A stretch of 64,000 nt of DNA. Origin: Nevskia sp. Lineage in GTDB: Bacteria; Pseudomonadota; Gammaproteobacteria; Nevskiales; Nevskiaceae. This document shows positions 11,713-19,077 of the stretch, in pieces; the first letter of the stretch is position 1; each line of letters begins with the position of its first letter. The notes beneath the pieces are model-generated. The model was not told where the DNA came from and ran no database searches. It worked only from the letters and a program-made list of their open reading frames with translations. The stretch is taken from the NCBI RefSeq assembly GCF_021732705.1, contig NZ_JAKFUM010000007.1, forward strand, positions 310,001 through 374,000, given 5' to 3'. Both the position numbers and the translations under genes were made by a program.

Positions 11713-11760
11713 GGGTCCGGATCGCTCCGGCCCCTTTTTTCAGGGATCTCCGCGATCCCT
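11713..11760 (+). terminator. Terminator and second hairpin between algB and kinB
   Basis: First a GC-rich stem CCGGA/TCCGG (extended by GGG/CCC across a bulge) followed by six T at 11735-11740: a good rho-independent terminator. Directly after it is a second stem AGGGATC/GATCCCT (11742-11760, 5-nt loop). Either algB transcription mostly stops here and kinB has its own promoter, or the pair acts as an attenuator. Confidence 0.75.
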
Positions 11761-11788
11761 TTCGCTGCACCACGCACTGAACGGACTC

Positions 11789-13201
11789 ATGAAAATCCTG
11801 CATCGCCTGCTGCTGAGCTACGCCGCGCTGGTCGTTTTCGCTTTCGTCGGCGGCGCGCTGATGGCGCTGGCCTGGGCCAAGTTCGCCACCGGCCCGTGGT
11901 ACGAGATCGGGCTGCTCGGCGCCAGCGGCCTGTTCGTCAGCGTGGTCGGCATCCGCTTCGGCATCGCCCAGGCCAAAGCCACCAGCGCGCCGCTGCAGAA
12001 GATCGCCGCCGCGACCAAGGCCGTGGCCGATGGCCGTTTCGACGTGCGGCTGGAGCGCTCGAACCTCGCCGAGGCCACCGCCCTCGCCGAAAGCTTCAAC
12101 GAGATGGCCGCGGCGCTGGAGGCCTACAACTCGACCAGCATCGACCGCCTGCTGGCCGAACAGCGCCGCAACGACGTGGTGCTCGGCTCCATCGACGACG
12201 GCCTGATCATCGTCGACGAGCGCGCCCAGATCGAGCGCCTGAATCCGATCGCCGCGCGCCAGCTCGGCACGACGGTGGAACTAGCGATCGGCCGCACGCT
12301 CGACGACCTGCTCGGCGGCGACCGCTTCGACCAGCGGATCATCGACGACATCGCCAGCCAGCAATTGTCGCAGGACAACGAGCCGGATCTGGTGATCGGC
12401 GAAGGCGTGATGCAGCGAACGCTGGCAGTGGCGCTGACGCCATTCACCGACGAAACCCGGCCCGGCCTCGTCGTGATGATCCGGGACGTCACCGAGGAGC
12501 GCGAGCAGGAAAAGCTCCGGATGGATTTCGTCCTGCGCGCCTCGCACGAGCTGCGCACGCCGGTCTCCGGCCTTCGCATGGCGATGGACCTGCTGGCCGA
12601 GCGCGCGACGTTTGCGCCGGACACGCGCGAGGCCGACCTGTTCGACACCGTGCACACGGAAACCAAGCGTCTGGCCGATCTGGTCAACGACCTGCTCGAC
12701 GTCTCGCGCCTGAGTCATGCCGACACGCCGCTGAAGCTGGAGCCGGTGCAGCTCGCGCAGATCGCCGAGGACGCCCGCGCCCGCTTCGAGCCGATGGCAC
12801 TGGAGCGTCGGCTGAGCATCGTCAGCACCACGGCCGACAACCTGCCGGAACTGCAGCTCGATCCGTCGCAGTTCTCGCGCGTGCTGGACAATCTCGTCGG
12901 CAACGCCATCCGCCACACGCCACCGGGCGGCGAAGTCGGCATCACCGTGGTCGCCGGGTCAGACGCCATCCGTATCGAAGTCCGCGACAGCGGCGAAGGC
13001 ATGACCCGCCGGCAGCTGGCGCGGGTGTTCGATCCGTTCGTGCAGTTCGGCCGCAACAGCGGCGGCGCCGGCCTGGGATTGACCCTGTCGCGCGAGATCG
13101 TCGAACGCCACGGCGGCCGGATCGAGGTCGCCTCGCAGCGCGGTCAGGGCGCGCGCTTCACCGTCAGCCTGCCGTGGCCAAGCGAGGCCGTGGCGGCCTG
13201 A
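11789..13201 (+). CDS. kinB: KinB-like sensor histidine kinase without a periplasmic domain
   Basis: About 470 residues: two membrane helices (about 6-30 and 35-58) joined by a very short loop, a HAMP segment (APLQKIAAATKAVADGRF), a PAS domain (VVLGSIDDGLIIVDE), the dimerisation/phosphotransfer motif FVLRASHELRTPVSG with His253, and an ATPase domain with N (LVGNAIRHTPPGG), G1 (DSGEGM), F (FDPFVQF) and G2 (GGAGLGLTL) boxes. The wording around His is close to Pseudomonas KinB, the kinase/phosphatase of AlgB. Known KinB proteins have a large periplasmic four-helix sensor between the two helices; here only about ten residues remain, so the signal is probably sensed in the membrane or by PAS. Confidence 0.85.
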   Translation: MKILHRLLLSYAALVVFAFVGGALMALAWAKFATGPWYEIGLLGASGLFVSVVGIRFGIAQAKATSAPLQKIAAATKAVADGRFDVRLERSNLAEATALAESFNEMAAALEAYNSTSIDRLLAEQRRNDVVLGSIDDGLIIVDERAQIERLNPIAARQLGTTVELAIGRTLDDLLGGDRFDQRIIDDIASQQLSQDNEPDLVIGEGVMQRTLAVALTPFTDETRPGLVVMIRDVTEEREQEKLRMDFVLRASHELRTPVSGLRMAMDLLAERATFAPDTREADLFDTVHTETKRLADLVNDLLDVSRLSHADTPLKLEPVQLAQIAEDARARFEPMALERRLSIVSTTADNLPELQLDPSQFSRVLDNLVGNAIRHTPPGGEVGITVVAGSDAIRIEVRDSGEGMTRRQLARVFDPFVQFGRNSGGAGLGLTLSREIVERHGGRIEVASQRGQGARFTVSLPWPSEAVAA

Positions 13202-13237
13202 TACCGACTCAAGCACGTCGACGACGAGTTCGACTTG

Positions 13238-13549
13238 CTAGTGGTGCCCATCGCTGAAACTTCCCGTGGCTTCCGACGATGGCTTGCCAAGTTCCTGATG
13301 GAACGAAGCGATAATCGCAGCGGTCGTTTCAGGCGCGAGTTTTCCGTGCTTCTCTTGAAGTCCATTGGCGATGTGCCGAACTGTGTCGGCAAGGAAGACG
13401 CCCCACGCTTTTGCCTCGTCATGGCCGTTCTCTTCCCAGAAGCCAATCTTGATCGTGCAATGTTGGCCACGCTCAGCAATCCACGCGCTCAACATCTGAA
13501 TTGAGTGCTCGTCTCGTTGTGCCGCTGGCGGGATGACTAGTGGCTTCAT
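13238..13549 (-). CDS. DUF5076 domain protein
   Basis: A 103-residue soluble protein. MKPLVIPPAAQRDEHSIQML, followed by AWIAERGQHCTIKIGFWE and a KAWGVFLADTVRHIANGL helix, is the DUF5076 pattern. No function is known for the family. The C-terminus is Ser/His rich. It faces the 3' end of kinB. The base composition here is less GC-rich than in the flanking genes. Confidence 0.8.
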   Translation of the reverse strand: MKPLVIPPAAQRDEHSIQMLSAWIAERGQHCTIKIGFWEENGHDEAKAWGVFLADTVRHIANGLQEKHGKLAPETTAAIIASFHQELGKPSSEATGSFSDGHH

Positions 13550-13669
13550 GGGAGTTTCAACTCGCTCAAGTCAGGTTCCATTTGGTCTAGCGCGGATGCA
13601 GCGTCAATCAACCATCAGCCCGTAACGAACACATGGGTTGCGGGTCGGCTGGAGCAAATTGGTAGGGAC

Positions 13670-13903
13670 TCACTCTTCTGGCTCACCGAAAACCTTCGCG
13701 CGAAGCTCGGGGATCAGCAAAAGAATTGTTTGGCCGACAAATTTTGCGGCCTCCGCACTGCACATTTCTTGCAGCACCGATAGCCGATGTCGAATTGGAA
13801 CGGTGCCTGCAGGCGGATTGAGCTGAGGGTAAATGAGCAGGCATTGTTCCGCTGGGTCGTAGCGGACGGTGAACTCGTTTGTCAGAACGTCTTTCAATTT
13901 CAT
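13670..13903 (-). CDS. Hypothetical 77-residue protein
   Basis: Starts MKLKDVLTNEF at the ATG at 13903 and ends KVFGEPEE. It looks like a folded small protein: an alternating strand segment (TVRYDPAEQCLLIYPQL), a proline turn and an amphipathic helix (RLSVLQEMCSAEAAKFVG). Start and end context and amino-acid composition look like a real gene, although no good ribosome site precedes it. I do not recognise a family. Confidence 0.55.
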   Translation of the reverse strand: MKLKDVLTNEFTVRYDPAEQCLLIYPQLNPPAGTVPIRHRLSVLQEMCSAEAAKFVGQTILLLIPELRAKVFGEPEE

Positions 13904-13937
13904 AACGGGTTCAGTGGGCCCCAACGCGAATTCGGCG

Positions 13938-14912
13938 TCAATCGACCGGCAACTGATGCAGCGTTTCCACCGGCACCCCAACCCGTCGGCAGGCCCGCGC
14001 GCCGATGCCATCGCGCAGTGCGGCGCGGAACACGGGACCGAGCGCGCGCAGCGTGCGTTCGGCGGCGGCGTCCCGCAGCCGTTCGACGCGAGTGCGGCCA
14101 ATGCGCGCGGCAGCCCAGTCCGGCAGCAGCGCCGCACCCGCCCCGAGAAACAGGTGCTTGGACACCCCGCTCATCGGAATCGGCAGGGACATGCCGGCCA
14201 GCACGGCCAGCACTTCACGCGAACGCACCGTGAATGCCAGATCGCCCTGCACGCTCGCGAAGTAGGCTTCGACCTCGGCGACCGATTTCGGCACCTTGCG
14301 CGCACCCAACGCTTCGGCCACGCGGGCGTTCTCGGCGTAGTAGCGATCCTGCAGTGCCAGCGGCAGCTCCGGATTCGCGTACAGCAGATAGCCGCGCAGG
14401 AAGCTCGACACTTCCGTGACATGCACCCAGGTCAGCAGTTTCGGGCTGTTCGCCGCGTAGGGCCGCCCGTCCTCGGTGCGCCCGGTCACTTTCGCGTGGA
14501 TGCGGCGCACGCGGGCAATCAGGCGTTCAGCCTCGCCGGTCGGCGCGTAGCTGGTGCCGGCGACAAACGCGGTGGTCCGGCGCAGGCGGCCGATCAGGTC
14601 GTGCCGGAAGTTCGAGTGATCCCAGACGCCGGCCAACGCGGCCGGGTGCAGCGTCTGCAGCATCAAGGCGCCGATGCCGCCGGCCATCATGCCGGGGAAA
14701 TCCGAGTGGATGCGCCAGGTCACGCTGTCCGGACCGAACAGGCCGGGATCACCGAGCGGTTGGTCGTATTCGATCGCCAACTGCTCGTTGCGCGGGAACA
14801 CGCCGACGACCCAGTCGCGCAGGCGGGTCTGCAGCGGGCCGGTCAGGGTCGGAACCAGTCCGGCAACGGTCCGCGGCAGGCGCGGCCGGTGCAATCGATT
14901 GGAAGAAGTCAT
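13938..14912 (-). CDS. MpaB/DUF2236-family oxygenase-like protein
   Basis: About 324 residues. The family includes fungal MpaB and latex-clearing protein, heme-dependent oxygenases that cleave prenyl chains; most bacterial members are uncharacterised. Typical segments are seen: GIGALMLQTLHPAALAGVWDHSNF, the FVAGTSYAPTGEAERLI region, LLTWVHVTEVSSFLRGY and the C-terminal RTLRALGPVFR helix. The histidines in TLHP, DHSNF and WVHVTE are the likely heme or metal ligands. Start at the ATG at 14912; open frame further upstream overlaps the HipA-family gene and is not coding. It sits 26 bp downstream of that gene on the same strand. Confidence 0.85.
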   Translation of the reverse strand: MTSSNRLHRPRLPRTVAGLVPTLTGPLQTRLRDWVVGVFPRNEQLAIEYDQPLGDPGLFGPDSVTWRIHSDFPGMMAGGIGALMLQTLHPAALAGVWDHSNFRHDLIGRLRRTTAFVAGTSYAPTGEAERLIARVRRIHAKVTGRTEDGRPYAANSPKLLTWVHVTEVSSFLRGYLLYANPELPLALQDRYYAENARVAEALGARKVPKSVAEVEAYFASVQGDLAFTVRSREVLAVLAGMSLPIPMSGVSKHLFLGAGAALLPDWAAARIGRTRVERLRDAAAERTLRALGPVFRAALRDGIGARACRRVGVPVETLHQLPVD

Positions 14913-14938
14913 GCGGCAGTGTACGGACGCAACGGCTT

Positions 14939-16252
14939 TCAGACGCGCAGTGACGCGACCCGCTCGGCATTGAGCGCGGCAACGGCCCGGAATTCCGGCG
15001 TGATGCGGGCATCGTCCGCCAGCCGCTGCCAGTAGCGCACGGCCCACGGCTGCGCCGCCTGCGCCTGCGCCAGATGCCGGGTCAGCGGCGGGCGCGGCAT
15101 GAAGTCCGGTGTACGCACCTCCCCGCGCTGCGGTGCGTACAGCATCGGCAGCATGTCGTAGGCCGGCGCCAGCGACAGCGGCCAGCGGCCGTCGAAGCAC
15201 AGGCTCAAATTGCCGAAATGCATGTCGGTATTGGCGATCAGCCCACCGAAGGCAGATAGCCACGCAATCCGTTCAACCGCATCCAGCGGCAGCTTGCGCA
15301 AGGTGGCGAGCGTCATCGCGGTGGCCAGCCAGTCGCGTCGCTGGCCGACGAACTCGGCATCGATCACGCCGAGCGAGAACAGGCCGCGCCGGCCCTGCGC
15401 GCCGATGCGGTCGAAGCGTTCGACTTCGAGCAACATTCGCCCGCCGCGTTCGATCGCGATGCTCGGCGCTGCGTCGATGCCGGCCTCGCGCAGCACGGCG
15501 CTGGCGTGGCTTTCGGCAATCAGCAGATCGCCCCAGCGCCGGCCGGACGGTGTGGTCAGCGGCTCCGAAAACTTCACCAGCACGTGGCGCGCGCGACCGT
15601 CATCGTCGGCAACGAAGGCCGTGAACTTCGGCTGCTCGCCGCCGGGCGAGGAACCGCCGGCCTCGCCGCTCAGCGCCCGCTCGGCCAGCGCCGGATAGTC
15701 CTCGCGCGACTGCAGCGCGGGCTCGGGCCGCGCCTGAAACCGGCGCAGCGATTCATGGCCGACGATCAGGTTGCCGATCGCATCCTCGCCGCGCTGCACC
15801 AGCCAGACCAGCGCGTGGTCGTTGTTCCAGTCGCCGAGCCGCGGCGGCAGGCCGAGATCCTGCGCCGACTGCGCCAGCGCCCGGCCGACGAAGCCCTGCG
15901 GCCGCATGTCGTCGAGAAACCACGGCAGGTCGTCATAGACCGCCGAGGTGCCGCCCTCGAGCGATTCGTACCAGCCGCCGCCGTGCAGCACGGCAAGCAG
16001 ACCGATCTCGTGCGCGCGGCCGTCGTGGTCGACGCGATAGACCGGCAGATCGCCGCCCAGAACACGGCCGGGGCCGCGAATCTCGCGGCGCAGGCCGTAG
16101 CGCGCGGCCCGGCTGCGGCCCAGCGCCATGACTTCTGGGGCCATGCGTCGCAGCAGGCGCGACACCGTCGGCTGGCTGACGCCGAGGCGCTCGACGATCT
16201 CCGCCGCCGTGCGCGGACCGGCCACCAGGTACGGAATCAGGTCGTTTTCCAT
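14939..16252 (-). CDS. HipA-family kinase-like toxin with fused N-terminal winged HTH (YjjJ/HipH type)
   Basis: 437 residues. Residues 13-55 form a MarR-like winged helix (TAAEIVERLGVSQPTVSRLL); the rest is a HipA-type Ser/Thr kinase fold. Key elements: the ATP-loop motif SSPGGEQPKF (201-210), VLVKF with a catalytic Lys, the catalytic loop NTDMHFGN (341-348) and the metal-binding AYDM (364-367). All look intact, so kinase activity is expected. HipA toxins phosphorylate tRNA synthetases or related targets and are normally held by a separate HipB antitoxin; none is present on either side, and DNA binding is instead fused in, as in E. coli YjjJ. The 105-bp upstream gap holds an AT-rich palindrome, probably its own operator. 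Confidence 0.88.
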   Translation of the reverse strand: MENDLIPYLVAGPRTAAEIVERLGVSQPTVSRLLRRMAPEVMALGRSRAARYGLRREIRGPGRVLGGDLPVYRVDHDGRAHEIGLLAVLHGGGWYESLEGGTSAVYDDLPWFLDDMRPQGFVGRALAQSAQDLGLPPRLGDWNNDHALVWLVQRGEDAIGNLIVGHESLRRFQARPEPALQSREDYPALAERALSGEAGGSSPGGEQPKFTAFVADDDGRARHVLVKFSEPLTTPSGRRWGDLLIAESHASAVLREAGIDAAPSIAIERGGRMLLEVERFDRIGAQGRRGLFSLGVIDAEFVGQRRDWLATAMTLATLRKLPLDAVERIAWLSAFGGLIANTDMHFGNLSLCFDGRWPLSLAPAYDMLPMLYAPQRGEVRTPDFMPRPPLTRHLAQAQAAQPWAVRYWQRLADDARITPEFRAVAALNAERVASLRV

Positions 16253-16284
16253 GCCGAAAGCATAAAGAAATGCATGGATAATGA

Positions 16285-16306
16285 ATAGATAAAATTATTT
16301 ATCTAT
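16285..16306. promoter_or_regulatory. Palindromic AT-rich operator candidate upstream of the HipA-family gene
   Basis: ATAGATAAA and TTTATCTAT form a perfect 9-bp inverted repeat with a 4-bp centre, 33 bp before the start codon of the HipA-family gene. A wider pair GAATAGAT (16284) / ATCTATTC surrounds it. The stretch from about 16260 to 16330 is far richer in AT than its surroundings. Binding by the gene's own winged helix is an inference. Confidence 0.6.
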
Positions 16307-16357
16307 ATGAATTAGCGAATCTATTCACCGATCTTTCTGGCCGCTTGAATACCTGAT

Positions 16358-16756
16358 TCAGCGGCGATCGCCGCCAGCACGCGTCTCACGATGCATCACC
16401 CGACGGGCGTGCCAGAACCGTTCGATCACCGCGCCGACGGCAACACCGACGGCCACACCGACGCCATACGCCGCGAGGTCGAACCACGCAAAGCGCGAGC
16501 CGAGAACGAGGTGGCCCGCCGTGGTGGCCCGAATCGCGTTCAGCAAAGGCACCTGCCAAAGCTGCGAAAACTCGACCAGACCGGCAGTCGCGAACGCCAG
16601 CATCGCCAAGGTCCGTGTCGACGCGGCCGGCCTGACGAAGCCCCAGCCGAAGAAGACCAACAGCGCCCACAGCGCATCGCCCGGGTACTTGCCGAGCGCG
16701 GCCGGAAACAGCGCCGGGTATCCGCGCGATGCCAGTCCCAGCGCGATGACCGTCAT
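16358..16756 (-). CDS. DUF2809 family integral membrane protein
   Basis: 132 residues with about four hydrophobic helices. The pattern ALGLASRGYPALFP, YPGDALWALLVFFGWGF, VEFSQLWQVPLLNAIR and LVLGSRFAWFDLAAYGVG is diagnostic of DUF2809, small inner-membrane proteins without known role. The C-terminal tail is basic. Start at the ATG at 16756; 60 bp separate it from the peptidase gene upstream on the same strand. Confidence 0.87.
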   Translation of the reverse strand: MTVIALGLASRGYPALFPAALGKYPGDALWALLVFFGWGFVRPAASTRTLAMLAFATAGLVEFSQLWQVPLLNAIRATTAGHLVLGSRFAWFDLAAYGVGVAVGVAVGAVIERFWHARRVMHRETRAGGDRR

Positions 16757-16816
16757 GCTGGCGACATCTGCCAGCCCCGACTGAGCCTCATCCCAATCGG
16801 CCCGACCCGGCCTCCC

Positions 16817-18844
16817 TCACGGCTTCGGCAGGTTCTCGATCACCACCGGCTCGATGGCATCGGCCGGCGTGAAGCCGAAGACCTTGCCGTAGAAATATAG
16901 CTCGGCCTCGAGACTGCGCTTGATCGCCGCCGACGCACGGAAACCGTGTCCTTCGCCCGGGAACGGCACATACGCCACCGGCAGGCCGCGGCGCTTTACC
17001 GCATCGAACATCATTTGCGACTGGTTCGGCGGCACCACCTTGTCGTCCAGACCCTGGAACAGGATCAGCGCGCTGTCGATGCGATCCACCGCGTGGATCG
17101 GCGAGCGGGATTCGTACAGCGCCTTCTCGGCCGGATACGGGCCGATCAGGCTGTCGAGGTAGCGCGATTCGAACTTGTGGGTGTCGCGCGCCAGCACTTC
17201 GAGATCACCGACGCCGTAATAGCTGGCACCCGCCTTGAACACGCCCGGCCGGAACGCGAGCGCACCGAGCGTGGTGTAGCCGCCGGCGCTGCCGCCGCGG
17301 ATCGCCAGCCGCTTCTCGTCGGCAAGCCCTTTCGACACCAGATACTTCGCGGCGTTGACCGAGTCATCGATGTCGACGATGCCCCACTGCCCATTCAGGC
17401 GCCGGCGATAGTCCCGGCCGTAGCCGCTGGAGCCGCCATAGTTGACGTCGACCACGCCGATGCCGCGCGAGGTCCAGAACTGGATCGACGGGTTGAACGT
17501 CATCGTCGTCTGGCTGGTCGGGCCGCCGTGGCTCAGCACCACCAGCGGCGGCTTCTCGCCCGGCGGGCCGACGAACGCCGGATTCATTGCCGGGTAGAAG
17601 AACGCGTGCGCCGTCCTGCCTCCGGTGGTCGGGAATTCGATCGCCTGCGGCTTCGACAGCTGGCGGGCATCAAGCTTCAGGCTGCTGCCGCGTCGGAGGA
17701 CTTCGAAACGCTGCGTCTTCAGATCGAGCCGGACCAGCGAGCGGGCTTCGGTATCGGAGCCTCCGAGGAACGCGATGAAGCCGTCGCCGACCTGCAACTC
17801 CTTGATTTCCTTGAACGGGGTCTTGATGTCACGACGGGTGCCGGTTTTCGGATCGATTTCCGTGAGCCGGGCCTCGCCGTTGGCGATGTCGCTGGCGATG
17901 ATCGTGCCGGCCGGCGTGAAGCCGTAGCGGCGCATGCCGAATTCCCACTGCGGCTCGCCGAATTCGGTGGCCGATTTCAGGATCAGCCGGGTCTTGCCGC
18001 CGTGCCAGCCGTACAGGTTCCACCAGCCGCTGCGGTCGGACGCGAACACCAGTTCGCCGCTCGGCGACCATTCGGGCTGGAACACCGACTCGTCGGCACC
18101 ACCGGCAACGGTTTCGATGCCGGTCAGGAAACCATCGGCATCGAAGCTGGCAACGGACAAGGTCGTGCCGTCCCACGGCATGTTCGGGTGCCGCCACGAC
18201 AGCCACGCCAGCCGCCTGCCGTCCGGACTGACTTTCGGCGACGAGTAGAAGTCCGCCCCGGATGCGAGCGTGCGTATCGTGTGCTCGCCTTCCAGATCGA
18301 TCGCCACCAGCGTGTTGACCGCCTCGCCACCATTGGCCGGATGGGCTTCGCGCACGGCGATCATCCGCACCCGCGGCACATCGATCGTGGCATCGGCGAA
18401 GCGCGAGCCGGGCTCGGCGCGGAACGACTGCGGCGGGCCATCCGGCGGCTGCAGGTACAGCGCCTGATCCTTGAAATTCGAGAAGTAGGCGATGTTGCCC
18501 TTCACCACGAAGCCGCCGCCGCCGTACTCGTGCGCGCGAGTGCGCACGTTGTAGTCGCCCGGCGTCAGTTCGTCGAAGGCACCGTCTGCCCGGCGCCGCA
18601 TCAGCACGCCGCGACCGCCCTCCTTCGGCCGGCCTTCGACCCAGTAGATCGCGGCACCATCAATGGCAACCTGCCCGAGCCGCAGGCTGTCGGCGACGAT
18701 GGCATCCGACGTGATCGGCGACGGCCAGCTGCCGTACGGCGCGGCCGTCGGCGTCTTTGCCGCAGCGGCGGCGGGATCGGACGTCAGCATGGCCGTGGCC
18801 GCCGAGACGGCAATGGCGAGGAAACGCGTGCGCAACTCGGGCAT
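16817..18844 (-). CDS. S9 family (prolyl oligopeptidase-type) serine peptidase, exported
   Basis: About 675 residues. Starting at the ATG at 18844 gives a clear signal peptide (FLAIAVSAATAMLTSDPAAAAA), so it is secreted to the periplasm. An N-terminal seven-bladed propeller (TolB-like repeats, for example SPKVSPDGRRLAW, PEWSPSGELVFASDRSG) is followed by the alpha/beta hydrolase domain: nucleophile elbow GGSAGG (Ser519), then the Asp in GLDDKVVPP and the His in GEGHGF, all in family order. It likely trims short peptides, as dipeptidyl- and acylaminoacyl-peptidases do. Single gene; its promoter should be in the 233-bp gap shared with the divergent diguanylate cyclase gene. Confidence 0.93.
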   Translation of the reverse strand: MPELRTRFLAIAVSAATAMLTSDPAAAAAKTPTAAPYGSWPSPITSDAIVADSLRLGQVAIDGAAIYWVEGRPKEGGRGVLMRRRADGAFDELTPGDYNVRTRAHEYGGGGFVVKGNIAYFSNFKDQALYLQPPDGPPQSFRAEPGSRFADATIDVPRVRMIAVREAHPANGGEAVNTLVAIDLEGEHTIRTLASGADFYSSPKVSPDGRRLAWLSWRHPNMPWDGTTLSVASFDADGFLTGIETVAGGADESVFQPEWSPSGELVFASDRSGWWNLYGWHGGKTRLILKSATEFGEPQWEFGMRRYGFTPAGTIIASDIANGEARLTEIDPKTGTRRDIKTPFKEIKELQVGDGFIAFLGGSDTEARSLVRLDLKTQRFEVLRRGSSLKLDARQLSKPQAIEFPTTGGRTAHAFFYPAMNPAFVGPPGEKPPLVVLSHGGPTSQTTMTFNPSIQFWTSRGIGVVDVNYGGSSGYGRDYRRRLNGQWGIVDIDDSVNAAKYLVSKGLADEKRLAIRGGSAGGYTTLGALAFRPGVFKAGASYYGVGDLEVLARDTHKFESRYLDSLIGPYPAEKALYESRSPIHAVDRIDSALILFQGLDDKVVPPNQSQMMFDAVKRRGLPVAYVPFPGEGHGFRASAAIKRSLEAELYFYGKVFGFTPADAIEPVVIENLPKP

Positions 18845-19077
18845 GACAGGACTCGATCGGGCCGCGCGCGCACGAAAAATGCAGACCGGGCACAGTCTGC
18901 GGACGGGTCGACGCGACCATCGGTCGGTCTTGCGTGTTCGATCATCGGTAGGCGGCAGGCAAGGAAAGGAATACCACTGGCTGGCCGGACTATAGCGCGC
19001 AACATCGCGGCGCTGAACTCCGGCCCCGTCGTGGTCGACCGCTCGCAACTATGGGCGCTGAAAAGGAATTTTTCGCA

